Shown here one piece after another: positions 1-4,903 of a stretch of DNA of 6,076 nt. Position numbers and translations under genes: made by a program. Positions within the stretch are counted from its first letter, which is position 1, and every line of letters starts with the position of its first letter. Below the pieces are notes generated by a model that was not told the origin of the DNA, searched no databases, and saw nothing but the letters and a program-made list of their open reading frames with translations. This DNA comes from Brotonthovivens sp045629925. GTDB lineage: Bacteria > Bacillota > Clostridia > Lachnospirales > Lachnospiraceae. Where the stretch lies: the NCBI GenBank assembly GCA_045629925.1, contig JAZQSD010000032.1, positions 1 to 6,076 of the forward strand, in the 5' to 3' direction.

Positions 1-1214
1 ATCAATGTTGCGTTGTGTCCACCAAATGCAAGAGAATTGCTCATTGCATATTCGAATTCCATATCCACGCCTCTGCCTTGAACATAATCAAGATCCAATT
101 CTTCATCTGCATGTTCAAGACCTACTGTTGGATGAATGTAATTATTGTTCATCTGGAGTACACTTGCGATAAATTCAACAGCGCCAGCTGCACCGAGAAG
201 ATGACCGATCATGGACTTTGTAGAATTCACTTTTAAGTTATATGCATGTTCACCGAATACTTCTTTGATGGCTCTTGTTTCAAATAAGTCGTTATGGTGT
301 GTGCTGGTTCCATGTGCATTAATATAGGCAATCTTTTCTGGTTCCACATTGGCATCTCGCATGGCAAAACGCATTGCATTTGCTGCTCCCATGCCATCCT
401 CTGCAGGGGATGTGATATGATACGCATCACTTGTTGCACCATAACCAACCACTTCTGCAAGAATTTTTGCGCCTCTTTTCTTGGCGTGCTCTAACTCTTC
501 TAACACAACCACACCTGCACCATCACCTAATACAAATCCATCTCTTTCTTTATCAAACGGAATGGAACAGCGCTCTGGTGTATTTTTTGTAGACAAAGCG
601 GTTAAAGATGTAAATCCCGCTAAACTAATCGGTGTAATCGCACACTCTGTACCACCGGCAAGCATTACATCCGCATCGCCACACTGAATGGTACGAAACG
701 CCTCACCGATAGAATGTGTTCCTGTGGCACAAGCTGTCACAACATTAATACTTTTTCCTTTAAGACCTAACTGAATGCACACATTTCCTGCTGCGATGTT
801 CGTAATCATCATTGGCACAAGCAATGGCGCTACTCTCCCTGGTCCCTTTTCTAACAGTTTTTCATATTCTCTCTCAATAGCCTGAAGACTTCCTACTCCA
901 GATCCAATTGAACAACCTACACGATATGGGTCTTCTAATTCCATATTAAGACCAGCCTGTGAAAAAGCTTCTTTTGCGGCGGCTACAGCATACTGGGAAA
1001 ATTTTTCCATGCGTCTTGCTGTTTTTGCATCCATGTAATCTTTTGCATCAAATCCTTTCACTTCTGCAGCCACGTGCACTTTATACTCTGTTGTATCAAA
1101 GTATGTGATTTCGCCAAAACCTGTTTTTCCAGATTTGATTCCCTCCCAATACTCCTCTACATTTAAACCGATAGGGGTGATTGCGCCCATACCAGTAACT
1201 ACCACTCTTTTCAT
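1..1214 (-). CDS. fabF: 3-oxoacyl-ACP synthase II (FabF), C-terminal end cut by window edge
   Basis: FabF is the cytosolic condensing enzyme that elongates acyl-ACP with malonyl-ACP, releasing CO2. The reading frame starts with MKRVVVTGMGAITPIG and stays open for 404 codons to the left edge. The thiolase-fold catalytic triad is visible: nucleophile Cys162 in VVTACATGTHS, His301 in NAHGTSTHHND and His338 in KSMIGHLLGAAGA, with Lys333 just before it; E. coli FabF has Cys163, His303, His340 and Lys335. The mobile loop GYGATSDAYHIT is present. The last visible residues, NSLAFGGHNATL, match the usual C-terminal glycine loop with the gating Phe (here Phe397), so only about 5-10 residues are missing from a typical length near 410. 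The start lies 12 bp after the fabG stop with AAGGAG six bases upstream, so it is translated as part of the fab operon. The loop reads LAFGG where many FabF proteins have FGFGG. The KAS II assignment over KAS I (FabB) rests on overall similarity and operon context. Confidence 0.96.
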   Translation of the reverse strand, partial: MKRVVVTGMGAITPIGLNVEEYWEGIKSGKTGFGEITYFDTTEYKVHVAAEVKGFDAKDYMDAKTARRMEKFSQYAVAAAKEAFSQAGLNMELEDPYRVGCSIGSGVGSLQAIEREYEKLLEKGPGRVAPLLVPMMITNIAAGNVCIQLGLKGKSINVVTACATGTHSIGEAFRTIQCGDADVMLAGGTECAITPISLAGFTSLTALSTKNTPERCSIPFDKERDGFVLGDGAGVVVLEELEHAKKRGAKILAEVVGYGATSDAYHITSPAEDGMGAANAMRFAMRDANVEPEKIAYINAHGTSTHHNDLFETRAIKEVFGEHAYNLKVNSTKSMIGHLLGAAGAVEFIASVLQMNNNYIHPTVGLEHADEELDLDYVQGRGVDMEFEYAMSNSLAFGGHNATL

Positions 1215-1220
1215 CTCTGT

Positions 1221-1226
1221 CTCCTT
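1221..1226 (-). promoter_or_regulatory. Shine-Dalgarno site of fabF
   Basis: On the minus strand AAGGAG begins directly after the fabG TAG stop and ends six bases before the fabF ATG. The whole 12-bp fabG-fabF gap is essentially this ribosome binding site, which fixes the fabF start and suggests translational coupling. Confidence 0.85.
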
Positions 1227-1967
1227 CTACATGCACATTCCACCATCAACACAAAGCACCTGTCCTGTAATGTAAGATGCCTTTTCTGATGCTAAAAAAC
1301 ATACAGCATTAGCTATTTCTTCAGGGACAGCAAAACGTCCCATTGGAATCTGTGCCGCTCCCTGTTCTTTTATTTCATTAGACAAATTCTCTGTCATGGC
1401 TGTTTCAACAAATCCTGGGGCAACTGCATTAACACGAACATTTCTGCTTCCAAGCTCCTTTGCCATAGACTTTGTCATACCAATAATTCCTGCTTTTGAT
1501 GCGGCATAGTTTACCTGTCCCGCATTGCCCATTAACCCAACCACAGAAGAAATGTTAATGATACTTCCGCCTTTTTGCTTCATCATCTGTCTCGCAATAT
1601 GGCGCATGGTGTTAAATGTTCCTTTCAGATTGACATCTATCACGTCATCAAATTCTTCTTCTTTCATCATCATTAACAAATTATCTTTTGTGATACCTGC
1701 ATTGTTTACAAGAACGTCAATACGTCCATATCGCTTCACAATGTCTTTGATCATATCAGCAACTTGTTCATAATCATTTACTGTACACTGTATTGCCTCA
1801 GCACTGCCTCCAAAGCCTTTAATTTCTGCTACAACAGCATTGGCACTATCCTTTGAATGTCCATAGTTTACAATCACTGTGGCACCATTTTTTGCCAATG
1901 TGAGAGCAACTGCTTTTCCTATACCTGAGCCAGCTCCTGTGACTAATGCTACTTTTCCACTTAACAT
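1227..1967 (-). CDS. fabG: 3-oxoacyl-ACP reductase (FabG)
   Basis: FabG is a cytosolic short-chain dehydrogenase/reductase that reduces 3-oxoacyl-ACP to 3-hydroxyacyl-ACP with NADPH, the first reduction of each elongation cycle. The protein is 246 residues, normal for FabG. The Rossmann cofactor motif TGAGSGIG is at residues 10-17, NNAG at 88-91, and the catalytic tetrad is Asn113, Ser141, Tyr154 and Lys158 (YAASK), with the same Ser-Tyr-Lys spacing as E. coli FabG (138/151/155). The C-terminal ITGQVLCVDGGM stretch is typical of the family. I chose the ATG at 1967 (MLSGKVALVTG) because it matches family N-termini and has an AGGGA-type ribosome site just upstream; an in-frame ATG at 1997 would add ten residues unlike the family and would overlap the operator-like palindrome. 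It follows fabD after 66 bp and precedes fabF by 12 bp. SDR enzymes with other substrates look alike, but the operon settles the role. Confidence 0.97.
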   Translation of the reverse strand: MLSGKVALVTGAGSGIGKAVALTLAKNGATVIVNYGHSKDSANAVVAEIKGFGGSAEAIQCTVNDYEQVADMIKDIVKRYGRIDVLVNNAGITKDNLLMMMKEEEFDDVIDVNLKGTFNTMRHIARQMMKQKGGSIINISSVVGLMGNAGQVNYAASKAGIIGMTKSMAKELGSRNVRVNAVAPGFVETAMTENLSNEIKEQGAAQIPMGRFAVPEEIANAVCFLASEKASYITGQVLCVDGGMCM

Positions 1968-1971
1968 GTTA

Positions 1972-1980
1972 CTTCCCTTT
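1972..1980 (-). promoter_or_regulatory. Shine-Dalgarno site that decides the fabG start
   Basis: The minus strand reads AAAGGGAAG followed by TAAC and ATG. It is weaker than the AGGAG sites of fabF, fabD and acpP, but lies at a workable distance from the ATG at 1967 and not from the ATG at 1997. Confidence 0.6.
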
Positions 1981-1998
1981 CTTGACTGGAATTCCAAT

Positions 1999-2017
1999 TA
2001 TTTTGACTATCAAAGTA
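1999..2017 (-). promoter_or_regulatory. FabT-like operator inside the fab operon (fabD-fabG gap)
   Basis: The plus strand shows TTTGA-CTA-TCAAA (2002-2014), an inverted repeat that extends after one mismatch on each side to TA/TA ends, giving ATTTTGACTATCAAAGT. It fits AnTTTGAnnnTCAAAnT, the operator pattern of the MarR-family lipid regulator FabT in Lactobacillales (family knowledge), and shares its core with the site overlapping the acpP promoter. On the coding strand the palindrome directly follows AATACT, a possible -10 box, so it may control an internal start for fabG and fabF. The matching -35 is poor. No regulator gene is in the window, so the binding protein is inferred. Confidence 0.65.
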
Positions 2018-2033
2018 TTTGCGCAAAAAAAAT

Positions 2034-2963
2034 TTATTTCTCCTGAGATAAAATTTGCACAAGTTCTTCCAAATGTTCTACTTTATCAACGCGATATGCC
2101 GGAATACTTTTGTCAATTTTCTTTAAAAATCCACACAGCGACTTCTTTGGTCCAATCTCAATAAACAGTTCCACACCATCAGCAATCATTCTTTCCACAC
2201 TCTGCTGCCATCGCACAGAAGACGAAATCTGTCTCTGTAACAAATCTTTTACCTGACTCTTGTCTGCCACATAGTCTGCTGTTACATTCGTAATGTATGG
2301 TGTTTTAATCTCACCAAAGGCAACATCTTCAAGTGCTTTTCCAAGTTTTACGCCTGCATCTTCTAACATCGAAGAATGAAAAGGGCCGCTAACATTTAAT
2401 GGTGTTACTTTCTTAGCTCCTGCTTCTTTCAATTTGGCAGATGCTTCAGCTACAGCATCCTCTTCGCCAGTAATCACCGTCTGTCCAGGGCTGTTGTAAT
2501 TAGCAACCGAAACAATTCCCTCTGTCTCTTCACATATTCTTTCAATTGTTTCATTGTCAAGCCCCATGATTGCAGCCATTGCACCTCCTGATGGAACCGC
2601 TTCCTGCATATAGGCACCTCTTTTTACAACAACTCGAAATGCATCTTCAGCGCTCATGACTCCTGATGCAACAAGTGCTGCGTATTCCCCAAGACTTAAA
2701 CCGGCATTTACATCCGATGTGATTCCTTTTTCTCGAACAGCTTCCAAGATTGCAAGTTCATCTGCCAACATTGCGATCTGTGTATACTTTGTAATATTGA
2801 TGTCTTCATTTTCTTCGAACATGAGCTTTTCCATGTCGATACCGCTTACCTTTGAAGCAAGCTTTATCATTTCCCTGGAGCATGGGTATGTATCATAGAA
2901 ATCTTTCCCCATTCCCACATACTGAGAACCCTGTCCAGGAAACATAAAAGCAATTTTTTTCAT
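2034..2963 (-). CDS. fabD: Malonyl-CoA:ACP transacylase (FabD)
   Basis: FabD moves the malonyl group from CoA to the phosphopantetheine arm of AcpP, supplying the extender unit to FabF. The protein is 309 residues, as expected. The N-terminal FPGQGSQ (residues 8-14) carries Gln11 of the oxyanion hole. The nucleophile elbow GLSLGEY gives Ser90, followed by Arg115 in VVKRGAYMQ, which binds the malonyl carboxylate, and His196 in SGPFHSSM as the general base. GPKKSL near residue 271 is the usual C-terminal family block. The start at 2963 (MKKIAFMFPGQGSQ) is fixed by family alignment and by an AGGAG site overlapping the fabK stop. An in-frame ATG at 3029 would add 22 unrelated residues inside fabK and is rejected. 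The gap to fabK is 8 bp, which suggests translational coupling. It ends 66 bp before fabG. Confidence 0.97.
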   Translation of the reverse strand: MKKIAFMFPGQGSQYVGMGKDFYDTYPCSREMIKLASKVSGIDMEKLMFEENEDINITKYTQIAMLADELAILEAVREKGITSDVNAGLSLGEYAALVASGVMSAEDAFRVVVKRGAYMQEAVPSGGAMAAIMGLDNETIERICEETEGIVSVANYNSPGQTVITGEEDAVAEASAKLKEAGAKKVTPLNVSGPFHSSMLEDAGVKLGKALEDVAFGEIKTPYITNVTADYVADKSQVKDLLQRQISSSVRWQQSVERMIADGVELFIEIGPKKSLCGFLKKIDKSIPAYRVDKVEHLEELVQILSQEK

Positions 2964-2968
2964 TATTT

Positions 2969-2974
2969 CTCCTA
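2969..2974 (-). promoter_or_regulatory. Shine-Dalgarno site of fabD overlapping the fabK stop codon
   Basis: The minus strand reads TAGGAGAAATAATG: the fabK stop TAG shares its AG with the AGGAG ribosome site of fabD, seven bases or fewer from the fabD ATG. Ribosomes finishing fabK are placed to restart on fabD. Confidence 0.85.
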
Positions 2975-3895
2975 TCTGCCAAGCAGCTCTTTGGCCTGAT
3001 CCATCATTTCCTGAATCATCTCCATACAAGACTGCTCTTCCTTGATCATACCGGCAATTTGACCAGCCATAACTGTTCCCATCTTCACATCGCCATCCAC
3101 AACAGCAGCTCTAAGAGAACCCAGTGTCAGATGCTCTAATTCTTCAAAAGACGCACCTTCTTTTTCAAGTCGCAAATACTCTCGTGTCATTGGATTTCTT
3201 AAAGAACGGATTGGATGTCCATGGGTTCTTCCAGTTACTTCTGAATCAATATCCTTCGCCTTAATAATCTTCTGTTTATAATTATCATGTGCCATACATT
3301 CTTTTGCCACACAGAATCTTGTACCCATCTGAACGGCTTCTGCGCCAAGCATCATAGCTGCCGCAATGCCTCTTCCATCAGCGATTCCACCAGCCGCAAT
3401 TACTGGGATAGACACTACATCTACAACCTGTGGCACCAACGTCATAGTAGTCGCAGAACCGATATGTCCGCCAGACTCTGTTCCTTCCGCGATTACTGCA
3501 TCTGCGCCTCCTCTTTCCATGAGTTTAGCTAATGCAACACTTGCTACTACAGGAATCACCTTAATTCCAGCTTCTTTCCACATCTTCATGTATTTCGATG
3601 GATTTCCAGCTCCTGTGGTAACAACTTTAATGCCTTCTTCCACAACAATCTGTGCAACTTCATCTGCATAAGGACTCATAAGCATTACGTTGACACCGAT
3701 TGGTTTGCCTGTCAGTTTCTTTGCTTCCTGAATCTGTGTGCGAAGCACGTCACCTGGCATACTGGCTGCACCGATCAGGCCTAAGCCACCTGCCTCAGAT
3801 ACTGCCGCTGCAAGATGGTAATCAGCAACCCATGCCATGCCGCCTTGAATAATTGGATACTGGATATCTAAAAGTTCTGTAATTCTTGTTTTCAT
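2972..3895 (-). CDS. fabK: Enoyl-ACP reductase II (FabK), FMN-dependent
   Basis: FabK carries out the last reduction of each cycle, enoyl-ACP to acyl-ACP, using FMN and a reduced nicotinamide; it replaces the triclosan-sensitive FabI in many Firmicutes. The 307-residue protein is a TIM-barrel flavoprotein of the nitronate monooxygenase-like superfamily. Visible features are the N-terminal PIIQGGMAW block (residues 14-22), AEGTESGGHIG with His144 at the same number as the active-site His of the Streptococcus pneumoniae enzyme, the phosphate-binding AAGGIADGRG (167-176) and GAEAVQMGTRF (184-194). The start at 3895 has AAGGAA nine bases upstream. Position between acpP and fabD in a fatty acid operon distinguishes it from a nitronate monooxygenase, which sequence alone would not do securely. 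I saw no fabI in the window, so FabK may be the sole enoyl reductase, but that cannot be judged here. Confidence 0.94.
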   Translation of the reverse strand: MKTRITELLDIQYPIIQGGMAWVADYHLAAAVSEAGGLGLIGAASMPGDVLRTQIQEAKKLTGKPIGVNVMLMSPYADEVAQIVVEEGIKVVTTGAGNPSKYMKMWKEAGIKVIPVVASVALAKLMERGGADAVIAEGTESGGHIGSATTMTLVPQVVDVVSIPVIAAGGIADGRGIAAAMMLGAEAVQMGTRFCVAKECMAHDNYKQKIIKAKDIDSEVTGRTHGHPIRSLRNPMTREYLRLEKEGASFEELEHLTLGSLRAAVVDGDVKMGTVMAGQIAGMIKEEQSCMEMIQEMMDQAKELLGR

Positions 3896-3904
3896 AATTA
3901 ATAG

Positions 3905-3910
3905 TTCCTT
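3905..3910 (-). promoter_or_regulatory. Shine-Dalgarno site of fabK
   Basis: The minus strand has AAGGAA nine bases before the fabK ATG at 3895, inside the 62-bp acpP-fabK gap. It supports the chosen fabK start. Confidence 0.7.
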
Positions 3911-3921
3911 AATTTGTCAGT

Positions 3922-3939
3922 TTATTGTTAACACAATAA
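3922..3939. repeat. Inverted repeat in the acpP-fabK gap
   Basis: TTATTGT and ACAATAA form perfect 7-bp arms around the four bases TAAC. The stem is AT-only except for one G-C pair and has no T-run, so it is not a terminator. It could be a weak mRNA hairpin that protects or processes the abundant acpP message, a protein site, or chance in AT-rich DNA. Confidence 0.4.
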
Positions 3940-3957
3940 TTCTAGCAAACAGATTGC

Positions 3958-4188
3958 TTATGCGTCTACACGTGCTTCCAAATATTTAACAAAATCAGCT
4001 ACGGTTACAATGCTTTCAAGATCTTCGGAAGGAATTTCAATACCGTATTCTTCTTCCGCAGACATTACCATTTCAAACAAGTCTAAAGAATCTGCTTCCA
4101 GATCTTCTTTAAATCTGGCTTCCATAGTAACTAACTCTTCATCGACAGATAACTGTGCAACAATGATTTCTTTCATTTTTTCAAACAT
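3958..4188 (-). CDS. acpP: Acyl carrier protein (AcpP)
   Basis: AcpP is the small acidic carrier whose 4'-phosphopantetheine arm holds all intermediates while FabD, FabF, FabG and FabK act on them. The 76-residue protein is of normal length. The attachment motif EADSLDLFEM places the modified serine at Ser34 (Asp33-Ser34-Leu35), at the start of helix II, followed by AEEEYGIEIP, a typical recognition helix. The start at 4188 has AAAGGAG seven bases upstream. It is the first gene of the operon, about 49 bases downstream of the predicted transcription start, with a FabT-like operator over the promoter. fabK follows after 62 bp. The helix II sequence LFEMVMSAEEEYG differs in detail from the E. 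coli form LVMALEEEFD but keeps the acidic surface. Confidence 0.97.
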   Translation of the reverse strand: MFEKMKEIIVAQLSVDEELVTMEARFKEDLEADSLDLFEMVMSAEEEYGIEIPSEDLESIVTVADFVKYLEARVDA

Positions 4189-4195
4189 AATTCTT

Positions 4196-4202
4196 CTCCT
4201 TT
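4196..4202 (-). promoter_or_regulatory. Shine-Dalgarno site of acpP
   Basis: The minus strand reads AAAGGAG, then seven bases, then the acpP ATG. It is one of the strongest ribosome sites in the operon, which fits the high AcpP levels cells need. Confidence 0.8.
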
Positions 4203-4215
4203 ATTGTTATAATTG

Positions 4216-4228
4216 TTTTAACTTCAAA
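4216..4228 (-). promoter_or_regulatory. Possible degenerate second FabT-like site in the acpP leader
   Basis: The plus strand has TTTTA-ACT-TCAAA, one change from the TTTGA-nnn-TCAAA core. Its centre is 16 bp from the centre of the full operator at 4228-4248, on the gene side. It could let a second repressor dimer bind, or be chance in AT-rich DNA; the flanking A and T positions do not match well. Confidence 0.25.
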
Positions 4229-4248
4229 TAGTTTGATGTTCAAAGTAT
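4228..4248 (-). promoter_or_regulatory. FabT-like operator overlapping the acpP promoter
   Basis: The plus strand carries TTTGA-TGT-TCAAA at 4232-4244. After one mismatch the symmetry resumes with ATA/TAT on the flanks, a 21-bp palindrome fitting AnTTTGAnnnTCAAAnT, the known pattern for the MarR-family fatty acid repressor FabT. It overlaps the -10 box (4244-4249) and the likely transcription start near 4237, so a bound repressor would block RNA polymerase. The match and position are seen; the identity of the regulator is inferred, since its gene is not in the window. Confidence 0.75.
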
Positions 4249-4272
4249 ATTATCTAAACATAGCTTTGTCAA
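4244..4272 (-). promoter_or_regulatory. Sigma-A promoter of the acpP-fabK-fabD-fabG-fabF operon
   Basis: On the minus strand the -35 box is TTGACA (4267-4272, perfect), the spacer is 17 bp, and the -10 box is TATACT (4244-4249, one change from TATAAT). The predicted start is near 4237, giving a leader of about 49 bases before acpP. The -10 box overlaps the FabT-like operator. Confidence 0.85.
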
Positions 4273-4293
4273 TAGGCAATCTACTAGAAATAA

Positions 4294-4322
4294 TTGACTT
4301 TTTATACGCAAAAGCCTATACT
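4294..4322 (+). promoter_or_regulatory. Sigma-A promoter of the DUF1292 gene
   Basis: The -35 box TTGACT (4294-4299) and -10 box TATACT (4317-4322) are 17 bp apart, each one base from consensus. The predicted start near 4329 gives a leader of about 80 bases before the ATG at 4411. It points away from the acpP promoter, and the two -35 boxes are 21 bp apart. I see no TTTGA/TCAAA operator on this side. Confidence 0.75.
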
Positions 4323-4410
4323 ATCTTCGTAATATTTATATGAAGACTTGGATCTATATCCCACATTTTCCTTGTTTTCATCAATATAATAAGCAAAGAA
4401 GGTTATATTT

Positions 4411-4734
4411 ATGTCAAAAAAGAAAAACTTTGATATTTTAGATGACATTATCGATCCACAGGATGTATGTGTAACATTAGAGTTAGATAACAATGAAACT
4501 TTAGAATGCAAAACAGTATCTATCTTTGAAGCAACTAACGGACAGGACTATATTGCTCTTCTTCCAATAGATGAAAATGGAATGCCTACACAGAGCGATG
4601 TATTTTTATATCGTTATTTTGAAGATGCAGAAGGCAATCCTTCCTTGGAAAACATTCTTGACGATGAAGAATTTGAAATTGCCTGCGACAAATTCGACGA
4701 ACTGCAGGACGAAGAAGAATTTGAAAATATGTAA
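4411..4734 (+). CDS. DUF1292 family protein (YrzB/UPF0473-like)
   Basis: This 107-residue protein resembles the DUF1292 family, small acidic proteins common in Firmicutes (Bacillus subtilis YrzB type) with no established function. The family-like core runs from about residue 17 to 97: VTLELDNNETLECKTVSIF, then GQDYIALLPID, then VFLYRYFED and a C-terminal acidic helix. It is strongly acidic, with 31 Asp/Glu against 6 Lys/Arg; the few basic residues sit mostly in an N-terminal KKK. There is no signal peptide or membrane segment, so it is likely cytosolic. The start has AGAAGG eight bases upstream. It has its own promoter, ends in tandem TAA stops and is followed at once by a terminator, so it is probably transcribed alone. 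The proximity to the fab operon says little about function because the genes diverge. The family call is from sequence feel, without a search. Confidence 0.8.
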   Translation: MSKKKNFDILDDIIDPQDVCVTLELDNNETLECKTVSIFEATNGQDYIALLPIDENGMPTQSDVFLYRYFEDAEGNPSLENILDDEEFEIACDKFDELQDEEEFENM

Positions 4735-4750
4735 TAAAACAGCACTTTAG

Positions 4751-4780
4751 AAACGTTCCATCTTTGATGGGACGTTTTTT
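4751..4780 (+). terminator. Intrinsic terminator of the DUF1292 gene
   Basis: Twelve paired positions (4751-4762 with 4766-4777, one G-U pair) enclose the loop TTT, and the run of six T ends at 4780. It lies 16 bases after the stop codon. The 5' arm is AAACGTTCCATC and the 3' arm GATGGGACGTTT. Confidence 0.9.
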
Positions 4781-4802
4781 ATAGTAACCAATTAGTTTCT
4801 TC

Positions 4803-4831
4803 TTGTATTCTTATCTCAAACGTGATAATAT
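4803..4831 (+). promoter_or_regulatory. Possible promoter of the acetate transporter gene
   Basis: TTGTAT (4803-4808) and TAATAT (4826-4831) are 17 bp apart, and a TG one base before the second box gives an extended -10 form. The -35 matches only its first three bases, so strength would depend on the extended -10 or an activator. The predicted leader is about 65 bases. It lies just after the upstream terminator, so a promoter is needed in this gap. Confidence 0.45.
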
Positions 4832-4886
4832 CTGAAATCGAGTGTGAAAACAGATCAGTTACTTATTATGAAAGATACAACCAGAT

Positions 4887-4895
4887 AAAAGGAGG
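4887..4895 (+). promoter_or_regulatory. Strong Shine-Dalgarno site of the transporter gene
   Basis: AAAAGGAGG ends eight bases before the ATG at 4904. It is the closest match to the 16S rRNA tail in this window and fixes the start. Confidence 0.85.
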
Positions 4896-4903
4896 ACAAT
4901 TAC

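Noticed and set aside
15..687. Open frames on the plus strand opposite fabF
   Set aside because: They are antisense shadows of a fully conserved fabF reading frame with an intact catalytic triad; none resembles a known protein.
1968..1997. In-frame upstream ATG that would lengthen FabG by ten residues
   Set aside because: The added residues do not resemble FabG N-termini, no ribosome site precedes this ATG, and the AGGGA-type site fits the ATG at 1967.
2964..3029. In-frame upstream ATG that would lengthen FabD by 22 residues into fabK
   Set aside because: FabD proteins begin right before the FPGQGSQ block, and AGGAG stands directly before the ATG at 2963.
2972..3895. Nitronate monooxygenase (2-nitropropane dioxygenase) as the identity of fabK
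   Set aside because: The superfamily is shared, but His144 in the ESGGHIG motif and the location between acpP and fabD support enoyl-ACP reductase II.
4189..4410. Riboswitch or small RNA in the acpP-DUF1292 divergent region
   Set aside because: The two leaders are about 49 and 80 bases and AT-rich, with only a 5-bp weak stem (TCTTC/GAAGA) on the plus side; no known riboswitch core is visible.
4302..4511. Open frame on the minus strand between acpP and the DUF1292 gene
   Set aside because: It lies opposite the start of the DUF1292 gene and across its promoter and leader, has low-complexity content, and has no recognisable family.
4831..4846. Possible CcpA cre site upstream of the acetate transporter
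   Set aside because: The left half TGAAATCG fits the cre pattern, but the right half lacks the required C-A end and several other positions, so the match is too weak to call.
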